Source: Rhizobium tumorigenes (lineage in GTDB: Bacteria > Pseudomonadota > Alphaproteobacteria > Rhizobiales > Rhizobiaceae). Taken from it: a stretch of 64,000 bases of DNA. This document shows, in pieces, positions 36,662 to 46,299 of this stretch; position 1 is the stretch's first letter; each line of letters opens with the position of its first letter. The stretch lies in the NCBI RefSeq assembly GCF_003240565.2, contig NZ_CP117256.1, forward strand, positions 770,412 through 834,411, in the 5' to 3' direction. The translations under genes and the position numbers were made by a program. Under the pieces are notes generated by a model. The model saw only the letters and a program-made list of their open reading frames with translations. It was not told where the DNA came from and made no database searches.

Positions 36662-37930
36662 TCACGCGCCAATTGTCTCCATCGCCGTTAATTCTTGGGG
36701 TTGATGTTTCACTCGGACGCTAGCTATAATTCCATAGGTCATAACGATCTGGCCTAGAAGAACGCCCAGCGTCGCGTAGACGGGTCCGATCGTCAGCAAC
36801 AAGACCACGACGCCCACGACTGTGACAAGGCATGCCTTGATGCTTGCCTGGGCCAGTGCACGAAAGCGCCCCTCCGCCTGCAGCAAGACGTTCAAGGGGG
36901 TTTGCGCAGATGTCACCAAGCAAATGACCGCCCATATGACAAAAGCCACCACCACCAGCTTCACCTCAAGCCCCGGCTTAAAGGCTATTCCCGGGAAGAA
37001 GTGTAAAATGGCCAATGTCGCTGCAATCGTCAGCACCCATACAAGAAAGAGAACAGCCGTAAACCGCTTGGCGCATGCAAATGCCAGCTTGCGATTGTTG
37101 GCGGCAAATGCACGCGCCATGGCAGGTCTCTCGATCTGAGTCAGCGAAGCCGTACAGACACCGATCGGTCGCAGGAAAAGCATAGCGGCAGCGACCGGCG
37201 CGAATGCGGCCGGCCCGGCAATCAGCGTGACTAGGTAAGAATGAGCGTTCGACGTTGCCTCAGTTGTCACCAGGCCTGCAACCGCCCAGCGTGTCTGATC
37301 GCGCCAAATGGGCTTGTAGAATGCAACCGTCGAACGCCACTGATTGTTTGCATGCTTGCCCACAAAAGAAACACCAAGCGGAATCATACCTGCGATGCCT
37401 GCCACCACGAAAACTATTGACGCATGCAGCAGCGACATGCCGAGCAGCCATGCAATCCCGAGAGCAAGCAGTAGCACGACGGAATACGCAATATCGGATG
37501 CAGCAGCCTTGACCGCATTTTGCGTAGCATATGCATCTGTTCGCCCGAACCAACGGATCGTAAAAAGCGCACTCGACAGTCCGAAACAGAACGCAGTCAG
37601 AAAGCTCGAATTTCCTATCCACAGGGACATTGTGGCCGCAAGTGCACCGTTCACGAAAGCAAGGACGCCATTGACGGTGAAAAAAAAGTCAGTTGCAGGC
37701 CCATGCTCCGAACTAGAGCTGACAAGAACGGTGTAGGGCGCTGCGACCAAAGAATTGCAGAGACCTGAACCAAACTGCATCAATGTCAACATGAACGCTA
37801 CCAGCCCGAACTCTGCCGATCCTAAGCTATGCAGCACGGCAAGTTGCAAAAGAAGATGACTTGCAGATACAGCCGCCGTTGCAAACGTGGCGAGCCCGTA
37901 GTTGCCAATCAACAAAAAAGTATTTCTCAT
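36662..37930 (-). CDS. Wzx-like flippase 2
   Basis: 422 residues with 11-12 predicted membrane helices and PST-type character: NTFLLIGNYGLATFATAAVS, LAVLHSLGSAEFGLVAFMLT, then RWFGRTDAYATQNAVKAAAS and QTPLNVLLQAEGRFRALAQA. It is shorter than flippase 1 and not closely similar. ATG 37930 is used; TTG 37942 is an alternative. It may move a second lipid-linked intermediate or have become a specialised transporter. The following gene (35767-36609) is on the same strand after 52 bases. Confidence 0.8.
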   Translation of the reverse strand: MRNTFLLIGNYGLATFATAAVSASHLLLQLAVLHSLGSAEFGLVAFMLTLMQFGSGLCNSLVAAPYTVLVSSSSEHGPATDFFFTVNGVLAFVNGALAATMSLWIGNSSFLTAFCFGLSSALFTIRWFGRTDAYATQNAVKAAASDIAYSVVLLLALGIAWLLGMSLLHASIVFVVAGIAGMIPLGVSFVGKHANNQWRSTVAFYKPIWRDQTRWAVAGLVTTEATSNAHSYLVTLIAGPAAFAPVAAAMLFLRPIGVCTASLTQIERPAMARAFAANNRKLAFACAKRFTAVLFLVWVLTIAATLAILHFFPGIAFKPGLEVKLVVVAFVIWAVICLVTSAQTPLNVLLQAEGRFRALAQASIKACLVTVVGVVVLLLTIGPVYATLGVLLGQIVMTYGIIASVRVKHQPQELTAMETIGA

Positions 37931-38519
37931 GAGGGCTGCCAAGTTGATGTCAACTGTTCATAGTTCAATTTCATGCTGCAACGCAATGAAGCACGTCTGC
38001 CTTTACGCATATTTAACCTTTTATTGTGGGCGCCGGTGCGCGGCGAGGCTATGAACAGTGTCGTTCCTGTATAGCGCGACCAATCAAGCCGAAAAACAGA
38101 CAGTCCTCTCAACCAGATGATCAGGGCGGGAGACCAGATGAACCGGCAGGATTTCCAAGCAAAGGTGACATTTCAGTGCAGGTTCATGAGGCCACCCAAT
38201 GACGTAAATTACCGACTGCGACCATCTGAGAGCGAGAAGCGACAGGATGACTGGGCCGTCTGGCCTCCCATGCACCCCCCAATGCTTTAAATCCTTGAGC
38301 CACCGCTCCGGACGACCGAGGGTCCCCACTCATCCGAACGGTACACTCCTCATTCGCGCCCAAGGACGAAACTGGGCTTAGATTCAGAACAACGGTGATA
38401 CGTCGAGCGCAAGCATCCTGACGGGCGGCGCTCGAAAACGCAGGACGCGCGGCGCGACCGAAGGAACCCCCTGACCATACCTCAAGTTTACAATGAAGTC
38501 GCAAGTCCCGGCTGTAGCG
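37931..38519. other. 589 bp without a supported gene
   Basis: Upstream region of the flippase 2 gene, probably with a second promoter for the minus-strand series. Frames at 38084-38329 and 38184-38504 (minus) have no motif or start signal. Confidence 0.5.
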
Positions 38520-39281
38520 CTAGAGTGCTGCCAGATCGACGCCATGAAGCTTCAACATAGCTATGCGATTGGGCGGAACAAGCTTTGCGGCAGCGAGCAC
38601 ATACGCCTTTAAATTCGCACCCGGATTGGCCAATATCTCGCTGATATCCTTCCAATAGGCTTGGCTTAACAGGGTCCTGATGTCCCGCTCGACAGTCTCA
38701 CTCGAAAGCGCCAGCGTCTGGGCTGACGCCCGTCTCCACACGAAGAAACGCGCCCGCAAGACATACATTTCCGATGGGGCGAGAAGGGAGGACTGACTCA
38801 AGATCGCCGACAGTTGGTCGGAGTTTTCGCTGGATGCCTGCCGTACCATGGCAAGGCGCGCCCAAAGATCGCCATCGCCGGGACTGCAGGACAGCGCATG
38901 TAGGATATAACGGTCCGCGCGCTCCATCGCCGTTGCCCAGTCTTCGTAATGAGCGACAGAATCCTGGAGATCCAGATCCCTGAGGATAAATGCGAGGCCT
39001 CCATCGAGAATATCCGACCGGCACTCGTTGCTGCTAACAATTGCTTCGGCTTGAGAGGCGTAGCGATCAATTACTGCCTTGTTTGCAGAATCACCGGCAG
39101 TCAGCGTTGCGTTCAGATAGAAAAGATCTGCAAATGTAAGCGTCGCCTGCAGTTGGCGAAATGCCGAGACCATCAGGAAGATTGACAGGCCTATATACAA
39201 TAGGCCCGTGGGATTAAGCCGTCGCGGCAAGTTCTTAATCTTCACGATAGTAGCTTGTATATCGGGAGTGATAATACTCAC
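38520..39281 (-). CDS. single-helix membrane protein with helical-repeat-like periplasmic part
   Basis: 253 codons. One membrane helix near the N-terminus (LLYIGLSIFLMVSAFRQLQA) is followed by about 200 mostly helical residues, such as YASQAEAIVSSNECRSDILD, ERADRYILHALSCSPGDGDL and RHxxARFFVWRR-like helices that look TPR-like. It overlaps the BY-kinase gene by 47 bases from GTG 39281; GTG 39245 or TTG 39230 are alternative starts. I know no function. Position right after a co-polymerase suggests an accessory factor of chain-length control or export. Confidence 0.75.
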   Translation of the reverse strand: MSIITPDIQATIVKIKNLPRRLNPTGLLYIGLSIFLMVSAFRQLQATLTFADLFYLNATLTAGDSANKAVIDRYASQAEAIVSSNECRSDILDGGLAFILRDLDLQDSVAHYEDWATAMERADRYILHALSCSPGDGDLWARLAMVRQASSENSDQLSAILSQSSLLAPSEMYVLRARFFVWRRASAQTLALSSETVERDIRTLLSQAYWKDISEILANPGANLKAYVLAAAKLVPPNRIAMLKLHGVDLAAL

Positions 39282-41499
39282 TTGAACCGTAGGCTCGATA
39301 CAACTTCATCTTGTCATTGTCGACCTTGTTCAGAATGATACCGGCGCATTTCTCGATAATTTCAATGTTAGCGCGAAGTGTCGAACGTACAACCTTCCGT
39401 GTGGTCTTGCCCCACTCCACCACGAACAGGAATGAATCGACCTGTGCCGCGATAGCGCGCGCATCGACAACCGGTGCAAGCGGAGGTAGGTCGAGAATGA
39501 CGTAGTCAAAACTCGTTCTAACGCTGTCCAACAGATCGGTCATCTCCGATGAGGATAATAGCTGAGACGAATGAGGGATGTTGTGTTTGACGACCGCGGG
39601 CAGAAATGCGAGGCGCGTTTTATCGCTCAGCAGCAGTAGATCCGCCAACGCCAGTCTCTCGGTTAAAGCTTCAACAAGTCCGACTTGCGCATGCTGAGCG
39701 AGGGAGTGTGTCGAGCCTGGATTGCGGAGATCGCAATCGATCAACAGCGTCCGGGCACCTTGCATGGCCAGCAATTCGGCGAAGTTCATCGAAATTGTTG
39801 ACTTTCCTTCACTCGGAAGAGTTGAAACGATACCGATGACCTTGGCGCCAAGGCCTTTTCTGGAAAGGTCAACCGCCATCTTGGCTCCACGAAGCGTTTC
39901 GGCAAACGCTGACATGGGGTGGTCAACCACATAATTCGACATGGTGTTCGTGCGGCGTATACTGCGGGTATCCCCATCGCCACTGGCGGTCGATTTGGTG
40001 GCTTTACCGACCTTTACGAGTGGTGCAAGTCCAAGAAATTCGAGCTGAAGCTCGTCTCTGACCTGTTCTCCTGTCCTGAAAAACCGGTCGCGCATCTCCC
40101 TCAATCCGGCGACCCCCGACCCGAGCGCAACTCCGACGACACCAAAAAACGCAACGACCAGCACCTTGCGTGGATATTTCGGCTTATCCGGCTTGACTGG
40201 GCGGGTGATCACCCGAGCCTCAGTTATCGGAAAAGACTGCTGCTGAACGGCTTCCTGGTATCGTTGCAGGAATGTTTGGTACAGGTTTTTGAAGGAGTCG
40301 GCAGCACGCTCCAGCTCACGAAGCTGCACACCAGTTTCACCCGCAAGTGCGCTTTCACCTCTGGCTTTTGCGACGCTGTCGGTCAGAGAGTTTTCTCGCG
40401 CTTGAGCGACATCATACTCGCTTTTGTAGCTCTCCTGATATCGGGAGAGCTCTTCAAACATCAATCGTTCGTATTCTTTCATTTCAGCCCGGAGCTGCAC
40501 TGCACGAATGTGGCCCTTTCCGAGGCGGTTCGAGATATCAGCCTCGAGTTTCGAGGCCGTCAGATACTTTTGGCGCAGCTCGTTTGAAACCGCGCTATCC
40601 AGCACATCCGCAACGACAGCGTCCGACTGACCGTTTTGGACGATCTGCTGAATACGCTCATATCTGGCTTTGGTTTTCGCAGTGTCGGACTGGGCAACGA
40701 TCAGTGCACTGTTGAGCTCAGAAAGCTGTTGATCGCTGATCAAGGTTCCCCCGGCAGAGAGCAGCCCATTCTCCGAGCGGAATTTCTGGACAGCATGGTC
40801 ACTGTCCAATGCCTTTTGCTTCAATTCGTCGATGCGAGCCAACAGCCAATCGCTTGCGCGACGGGTCGAATCATATTTGGAATCGAGCTTGTCCACTATA
40901 TAGGCATCCGGGATCGCATTGGCGATGCGAGCAGACAAGTCGCCCGAGGGCGACGTAAAACTAATGTTTAGAATGTACGTGCGTCCGACACGCGTGATAT
41001 CCATGTCGTCCTGCAGAAGGGTAAGCGCATCACGCCTGCTTTTCTCGGTCAGATCCGTATCGATATCGCTCGTGACAAACCATTTCATCGGATTGAGTTT
41101 GCTAAAAAACGAGCCAGAAGAGGCCATGAAGAGCGAATCTTGCCCCAGATTCAGCTTGTCAACGACAGCAAGGCCGATCGTATCCGATTTAAGGACTTCC
41201 ACTTGGCTCAGAATAGAGACCTCATCATCCCCGCCAGTCAAGCTATCGTTCTGGGTCAAGCGATTGACTAAGCCGTCATTGCCACGGTCAATCAGCAAAC
41301 TGGACGTGGCTGTGTAAAGGGGAACGGCCGTCAGAGCATAGGACACGCCCATAATGACTGCGATAATCGTAGCAAGGGCGACAACTGTCCATTGCCGTCG
41401 GACAATCGCCAGCAATTTTTCGATGTCGATGGCATCATTTGGCGGCCGTTGTTCGAACCAGTCATGCTGTAATGTAGAAAGTCTTTCTGGAGACAGCAT
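39235..41499 (-). CDS. BY-kinase polysaccharide co-polymerase 2 (Wzc/ExoP type)
   Basis: 754 residues, paralogue of the protein at 22946. It has a Wzz domain with helix 1 VVALATIIAVIMGVSYALTA, a periplasmic coiled coil (for example SELNSALIVAQSDTAKTKAR) and helix 2 VLVVAFFGVVGVALGSGVAG. The kinase part shows Walker A STLPSEGKSTISMNFAEL (near residue 560), Walker A' LLIDCDLRNPG and Walker B DYVILDLPPLAPVVDARA. The tail SSEYYHSRYTSYYRED is the tyrosine cluster. It heads the long minus-strand polysaccharide series, so it probably serves the polymer made by that series. Autophosphorylation is expected to regulate polymer length. Confidence 0.94.
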   Translation of the reverse strand: MLSPERLSTLQHDWFEQRPPNDAIDIEKLLAIVRRQWTVVALATIIAVIMGVSYALTAVPLYTATSSLLIDRGNDGLVNRLTQNDSLTGGDDEVSILSQVEVLKSDTIGLAVVDKLNLGQDSLFMASSGSFFSKLNPMKWFVTSDIDTDLTEKSRRDALTLLQDDMDITRVGRTYILNISFTSPSGDLSARIANAIPDAYIVDKLDSKYDSTRRASDWLLARIDELKQKALDSDHAVQKFRSENGLLSAGGTLISDQQLSELNSALIVAQSDTAKTKARYERIQQIVQNGQSDAVVADVLDSAVSNELRQKYLTASKLEADISNRLGKGHIRAVQLRAEMKEYERLMFEELSRYQESYKSEYDVAQARENSLTDSVAKARGESALAGETGVQLRELERAADSFKNLYQTFLQRYQEAVQQQSFPITEARVITRPVKPDKPKYPRKVLVVAFFGVVGVALGSGVAGLREMRDRFFRTGEQVRDELQLEFLGLAPLVKVGKATKSTASGDGDTRSIRRTNTMSNYVVDHPMSAFAETLRGAKMAVDLSRKGLGAKVIGIVSTLPSEGKSTISMNFAELLAMQGARTLLIDCDLRNPGSTHSLAQHAQVGLVEALTERLALADLLLLSDKTRLAFLPAVVKHNIPHSSQLLSSSEMTDLLDSVRTSFDYVILDLPPLAPVVDARAIAAQVDSFLFVVEWGKTTRKVVRSTLRANIEIIEKCAGIILNKVDNDKMKLYRAYGSSEYYHSRYTSYYRED

Positions 41500-41896
41500 T
41501 GTGTTTTTCTTTCTTCAAATAGAGCAGACTACCGTGACGCTTGCCTCTACTGAATAACTATCCCACGTTTCAATAAAATTAAGGATCACTAGCCAGACAA
41601 CACTTAAGGTAAAGAATGCGTCACAATGCTGGAGCGAATCACACTTTTCGCCGTGCTCAGATCTTTACGAATTATTCCAATCCACACCGGAGAGAATTCG
41701 CGGTCGACAGCAGAACTTGGGGGTGACTATCGTATAAGAAATGACATTTTAGCCCCGGGGACCGGCTATAGTCACTCTCGAGCGCGTCCTTGGACAGGTA
41801 GGGTGTTCGGAATTACCCCGGGCACTCGAGCGATTTCAAAATGTGAACTGACCGTCTCTTTCACTCGCGCAAAGCTTGACCTTAAGGTTGGGCAGC
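41500..41896. other. upstream region of BY-kinase 2
   Basis: About 400 bases, AT-rich next to the start codon. It probably holds the main promoter of the long minus-strand series. A plus-strand frame (41626-41931) is not accepted. Confidence 0.5.
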
Positions 41897-42538
41897 TTAA
41901 CTTGCTGGACTTGTCGAGTTGCGCTGGGTAGCCGTACGTGAAAATCGAGCCGAGCTTCCCGTTATGAACGTTGTCGTTTCGGTTTTCGTCCCTGAATCGC
42001 CACCAGAAGTTCCGCCAGACGAAAGTCCCGGATTGCCCCCGCCTGTGATGCCGGATGCGGAGGTCCCTGCCCCTGTCGCACCGAGCGATGCGGTCAGCAC
42101 ATCGTTCAGGCCCGCCGCAAAAGCAGTCGTTAATTCATTATCGTTGGCAGCCGCAACCTTTTGTTGAATGAGCAGTACATATTCTGGCGTCGTGACCTGA
42201 CAGGATTTTACCGCCCGTGCTAGGCCCGCGCCGATCGCAGATTTCTGTGGACTGTTTGCCCGAGCAACGAGCGACATCATCGGATCCAGAACTGCAGTGC
42301 TGGAACCCGTCAGCCCTCGGACTTTCGAGCTCATTGGCAGCCCCGCGGCTGGGAAGTCCGATAGCAATGATGCCGGCTGCGCGAGGAACGCGGCAATATC
42401 AGTGTCTGCCAGCCGGGCCGGCGCGACGAAGCAGCCGGGCGAAACCTGTGCAACGGCCGATCCGCCCACGGTGAGCGTGGCAAGAGCTAGGCCGAACGGA
42501 ACGCAGTACTTAAAGGAGGAATGCACGGACGACCCCAC
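41897..42538 (-). CDS. exported protein with Gly/Ser/Thr-rich C-terminus
   Basis: 213 residues. The signal peptide ends LATLTVGGSAVAQVSPG. The mature part has a compact alpha-helical domain (AFLAQPASLLSDFPAAGLPM through QKVAAANDNELTTAFAAGLN) with two cysteines and a low-complexity tail (GITGGGNPGLSSGGTSGGDS). The start is GTG 42538, or GTG 42526 with a GGGG upstream. I do not recognise the family. It lies directly upstream of BY-kinase 2 on the same strand, 397 bases away, and diverges from the polymerase at 43002. A secreted accessory or matrix protein is possible. Confidence 0.7.
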   Translation of the reverse strand: MGSSVHSSFKYCVPFGLALATLTVGGSAVAQVSPGCFVAPARLADTDIAAFLAQPASLLSDFPAAGLPMSSKVRGLTGSSTAVLDPMMSLVARANSPQKSAIGAGLARAVKSCQVTTPEYVLLIQQKVAAANDNELTTAFAAGLNDVLTASLGATGAGTSASGITGGGNPGLSSGGTSGGDSGTKTETTTFITGSSARFSRTATQRNSTSPAS

Positions 42539-43001
42539 AACTAAATCATTACCATTGTGTTAACGTGCTACACCGCCAGCGGATATCAAGCAAGAAATTT
42601 AGTATTCCCTTTCCGGGTTCCAGCTGTAAATTCTGAAATTTCCGAATTCGTGGTTAAAAAATATCATAATTTAACCTTATATGCTGTCGTAGATCGACAA
42701 ATGCAGATCCAAAATATATTTTCAGGTTCTTTTACTCTCGCTTGGAGGCAGCAAACGAGCTCAGACTCCAATAACCTTGAAATTTAGATGCATTGGATTT
42801 TCGCTTGATGCTTCAATTACCGCCGTTGCATTCTTTTTTGAGGTTCGAATGTCGGCTAATATCAGTTATTTTATAATCTCGATGTATCGTTCGTTCCAGC
42901 ATAGGATGTTAACCTGCCGTTCAGTAACGATTGAAGAGTCAATTTACCCATAATTGTAAATTGAAAAATCCGTAGGTCGATGCGAGTTCACAAAATTTGG
43001 G
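42539..43001. other. AT-rich divergent intergenic region
   Basis: Markedly AT-rich (42560-42980) compared with its surroundings. It should contain promoters for both the exported protein and the polymerase. No gene accepted. Confidence 0.6.
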
Positions 43002-44447
43002 ATGATCTTTTCAATGTTCGGCAATATGGAATTACGGTCGAAGGTGACTGCACCGTCCATCATACAAGCGCTTTACGTGCTATCCCTTACGTTGGCCGTT
43101 TTGCCGCTGGGTGCTGTTCATTCCATTCCCCTGAGTTTGGCGACGATCTTCTCGTGTTTTTTGGCTCTCGTTGCGACGAAAGTCTTCGGGTTGCCGGTTC
43201 GGACGCGCTGGCTGTTTACAGCTGGTCTCATCCTGGCTACCACGACTACAGTCTGGGTAGAAATCCAAAGCATGACGACCATCACAGGTGGGTTTGCCAA
43301 TCCCCTGTGGCAAGATCTCGATAAGGCCTTTTTACGTATCACTGGAGCGATCTCCATCCAGCCCGCAGATTCGATCGCGACGCTGATGTTTATGGCTGTT
43401 CCCATGATGACGTTTCTCACGGGGTTGATCATCAATCGTTCGGATGAGGACGGGCGGCACATGGCAGCGGCCCTGACGGTTGGGGGTGGTCTATGCGCCA
43501 TCTACGGCCTTATTCAGTTCAACTTTTTCCCGAACACCAATATGTTCTTCCCAAAAGTCGCATATCAAGACAGCCTCACAGCGACCTTTGTAAACCGTAA
43601 CACTGCGGGAACCTTTCTGGGCCTGGTCTGTCTGGCTCTCGTCCGCTACGGCTGGTCGTTGTCGAGAAAGATCTCTTGGATGGCGTTATTGCACCCTGCG
43701 CCATCAGGCCACATACGCAGGAGCTCTCTCCTGCCTTTCTTCTCGTTCATTGCACTCTTATTTGCCTGCTCCGTCGCGGCGTTGCTTCTGACAAAATCAC
43801 GTGGAGCGATCGCGAGCGCCGCCATAGGCACGCTCTTTCTCGTATTCTTTCTGGCAATCCAACCTATGAAAAAGACAGGTTTCTCCGCGCCAGCGTCTCG
43901 CATGAAGCGAGTTTTGCGAGGAGCGCTGGCAATGACGATTGTTGTTGGCCTACTCGTCGTCTTCGGTGGAAGGACCCTTTTAAGAGCTGAGACACAGGGC
44001 ACCGACGATGCCCGGTTCTGCGTTCTTCCCGGAATTCTGGAAATGGCTAAGGGGGAGCCTCTGCTTGGCTACGGCTTTGGCACCTTTCGCTATGCTTTCC
44101 CACCTTACAGAGACGCTCGATGCGGCATTGTCTACATCTGGGAGCGCGCCCACAATTTTTACCTTGAAGGGTTTATCGGTCTTGGTGTCATGTTCGTAGC
44201 GCTCGTTTTCATCGGTTTATCCGCCCTGCTGATTGTCCACGTCATCGGCATGTACAAAAGACGCACTATGCGTTCGTATTCCGCGCTCGGGTTCGCCAGT
44301 ATCCTCCTCGTTAGCCTTCATGGCCTTGTCGATTTCTCGCTCGAGATTCCTGGTATGGCTTCCTATTTTGCGGCTATAATAGCCACCACATCTTCCGTTT
44401 CACTTGGAAGGTCACCCCACCGGGGGGAGCGGCAAATCCGTTCATGA
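43002..44447 (+). CDS. O-antigen ligase/Wzy-like polymerase 2
   Basis: 481 residues with about 11 membrane helices. The Wzy_C-type core is DSLTATFVNRNTAGTFLGLV, then LLTKSRGAIASAAIGTLFLV and GILEMAKGEPLLGYGFGTFR with RAHNFYLEGFIGLGVMFVAL. These match O-antigen ligase family proteins in which a periplasmic loop carries Arg and His residues. It is unlike polymerase 1 apart from this core, so it may polymerise another repeat unit or ligate the polymer to an acceptor. ATG 43002 or ATG 43014 is the start. It is transcribed alone. Confidence 0.85.
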   Translation: MIFSMFGNMELRSKVTAPSIIQALYVLSLTLAVLPLGAVHSIPLSLATIFSCFLALVATKVFGLPVRTRWLFTAGLILATTTTVWVEIQSMTTITGGFANPLWQDLDKAFLRITGAISIQPADSIATLMFMAVPMMTFLTGLIINRSDEDGRHMAAALTVGGGLCAIYGLIQFNFFPNTNMFFPKVAYQDSLTATFVNRNTAGTFLGLVCLALVRYGWSLSRKISWMALLHPAPSGHIRRSSLLPFFSFIALLFACSVAALLLTKSRGAIASAAIGTLFLVFFLAIQPMKKTGFSAPASRMKRVLRGALAMTIVVGLLVVFGGRTLLRAETQGTDDARFCVLPGILEMAKGEPLLGYGFGTFRYAFPPYRDARCGIVYIWERAHNFYLEGFIGLGVMFVALVFIGLSALLIVHVIGMYKRRTMRSYSALGFASILLVSLHGLVDFSLEIPGMASYFAAIIATTSSVSLGRSPHRGERQIRS

Positions 44448-44458
44448 AACCCGTCGCT

Positions 44459-44477
44459 GGTAGGGTTCAACCCTACC
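44459..44477. terminator. 19-bp perfect palindrome after polymerase 2
   Basis: GGTAGGGTT, a single C, then AACCCTACC, starting 12 bases after the stop codon. With a one-base centre it is a poor hairpin and has no T-run, so it may be a protein-binding site rather than a terminator. Confidence 0.4.
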
Positions 44478-44698
44478 CTGCCGTGACTATACAATGCGGC
44501 AACCTTTTGCATACTGTCTGCACAAGCACGCCTACAGCCAGCCGTTGCTCTTCGGCTTTGCGATTCGACGGCTCCATAAATTTCCGGGCACGGTCTCCCG
44601 CTTAACAGGTGTGCTAGGTAATGTGCCCATTATGTCCAGTCATAGTCGTAAGATAGACGTCCTGTCCGGCCCTGCCCCGTTGCTGCACATCGGATGGA

Positions 44699-44964
44699 GC
44701 CTGCACGACGCCGGTCCGCAGCTCTCAGTCTAGCGGAATGGCCGATGTGTTTCGGCATGCAAATTTTGCGTGCCGATTGACAGGCCGAAGCCTTCGTCAA
44801 AAACCTTCAGGCGCACCTATGTCTCGGTCAATCCCATCCCGGACGCCGAAACGGTCATCGCCCAACTGCCATTGTGGTTCGAGCACTACAACACGCTTCA
44901 CCCGCTCAAAGCTATGGGGTCTCGATCCCCGCGGGAGTTCTTAGACCGTCAAACAGAAATCTGA
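44699..44964 (+). pseudogene. IS3-family transposase OrfB, C-terminal remnant
   Basis: Frame one reads ACTTPVRSSQSSGMADVF, equal to the TTP-VRSPQSNGMAEAF segment of IS2/IS3-type integrases. After a frameshift the second frame reads SKTFRRTYVSVNPIPDAETV, then PLWFEHYNTLHPLKAMGSRS and PREFLD, the usual C-terminal end. Only about 85 codons remain. The adjacent 44478-44698 shows no gene. Confidence 0.8.
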
Positions 44965-45014
44965 TCCTGTCCGGTTTTTATGGGGAAACTCCACTTCGGC
45001 TTTGGAGACCAGAT

Positions 45015-45221
45015 CTATCGAACTCGCTTGAACTGTGGGCGGATGTTATCAAGATAGTGCTGCCCAGGCGATGCCGACCCGACCATCGCCAAAGCCGCCC
45101 GCTCTGGCACATCACGAAACAGACGTTCTTCGCCATTTTTAAATCTTATGCGAAGTTGGCCATCCGTCTGGCTAAAAAAAACTGATTTAATGATGCGGGA
45201 GGACACAGTAAGCTCTCTCAT
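45015..45221 (-). CDS. KTSC domain protein
   Basis: A 68-residue protein: MRELTVSSRIIKSVFFSQTD followed by GQLRIRFKNGEERLFRDVPE and ASPGQHYLDNIRPQF. This is the KTSC domain (named for its Lys-Thr-Ser-Cys-like end), a short module of unknown function found in many bacteria and phages. ATG 45221 has GAGG just before it; a longer frame starts at 45263. No link to the polysaccharide genes is visible. Confidence 0.7.
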   Translation of the reverse strand: MRELTVSSRIIKSVFFSQTDGQLRIRFKNGEERLFRDVPERAALAMVGSASPGQHYLDNIRPQFKRVR

Positions 45222-45522
45222 GACGACCTCGTTGTCTGGCGATATGAGAGCTTTCCCATACAATTTTCAAAATTGCGTAAAACGACGACATGAAGAAAGG
45301 GTTACCTCGATCCGAACTCAAGGACCTGCTGACGCAGTGTGATGGTTGTGAACATCTGGGGCAAGCCCAAGCCACCGGACAGTTCCGCCGAATTCCATGC
45401 TCAGCAAAGGCTGGCCGCAAGATCCGCTAGACAACCACAACGTCCGTTTGGCGAGTGAAGGGAGAGGCGTCCGCTCGATAACCACACAGCCGTCGCAGAT
45501 TTCTCACCAATATCCCACCCAG

Positions 45523-46299
45523 TCACGGGACATACGACGAGACACTAACCCAATCGACAAGCATATCCTGGGGCAAGACTGAATCTTCCGGGGGCCCTGG
45601 CCAATCACCGCCGACCGCGACATTTAAAAGCATATAGGAGGGTTGGTCATCGAAAATCCATCGCTCGCCGAGGGGGATAGCCGTTTTGGTTACAGTCTTG
45701 TATACGGCTCCGTCCAACAGCCATGAAACACGCCCAGGCGTCCATTCAATCGCGTAGATGTGAAAATCATCTGACAGGTCGCTCGTCGCAGTCTTCTCAC
45801 CCGGTGAAGCAAAATTTGGCCCGTGTAAATTGCTGTAGACAGTGCGAGGAGCGGCCGCCGTATTCTCCATAACATCGATTTCGCCGTTGGCGGGCCACTG
45901 ACCCCGATCGCCCATCAACCAAAAAGCTGGAAGGAGGCCTGGGCCGCGTGGAATTTTAATGCGCGCCTCAAACTTTCCGAATTTCAGTGAAAACCGTCCC
46001 ATGGATTTAATGCGGCCTGATGTATAGCTACCATCGGGCTGCCTACGAGCGGTAATTACCAAATTCCCACGGCCGTCTTGTCGGATCGTTGTAACCTTAT
46101 CAGTGTAGGTTTGACTCTCGTTATTTCCCCAAACCTTACCTGAGCCAAGATCGTAGGTCCACTTTGTCGGGTCCAATCGGCTCATGGCAGTGCCATTGAA
46201 GTCATCGCGCCAGACGGGTTTAAATGTCGCCGCAGGCGCGGCACTGGGAGCGGTCAAAATGAGCGCCAAGACCAAAACACCCTGCTGTAGCTTGAACAA
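45523..46299 (-). CDS. GH16 endo-beta-glycanase (ExoK-like)
   Basis: 258 residues. The signal peptide (LVLALILTAPSAAPAATF) is followed by a GH16 domain: WRDDFNGTAMSRLDPTKWTY, GRFSLKFGKFEARIKIPRGP, LLPAFWLMGDRG, the catalytic motif GEIDVMEN (about Glu140, Asp142, Glu145) and DFHIYAIEWTPGRVSWLLDG. It should cut beta-1,3/1,4 or similar links in the exopolysaccharide and lower its size, as ExoK does. I chose TTG 46299, where GGGAG lies seven bases upstream and a perfect signal peptide begins; ATG 46338 and TTG 46362 give longer forms. It sits downstream of the WecG-type gene on the same strand. Confidence 0.9.
   Translation of the reverse strand: MFKLQQGVLVLALILTAPSAAPAATFKPVWRDDFNGTAMSRLDPTKWTYDLGSGKVWGNNESQTYTDKVTTIRQDGRGNLVITARRQPDGSYTSGRIKSMGRFSLKFGKFEARIKIPRGPGLLPAFWLMGDRGQWPANGEIDVMENTAAAPRTVYSNLHGPNFASPGEKTATSDLSDDFHIYAIEWTPGRVSWLLDGAVYKTVTKTAIPLGERWIFDDQPSYMLLNVAVGGDWPGPPEDSVLPQDMLVDWVSVSSYVP

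Noticed and set aside
45290..45430. 46-codon frame starting MKKGLPRSELKDLLTQCDGC
   Set aside because: Protein-like, but it has no ribosome binding site and no related sequence in the window; too weak to list.
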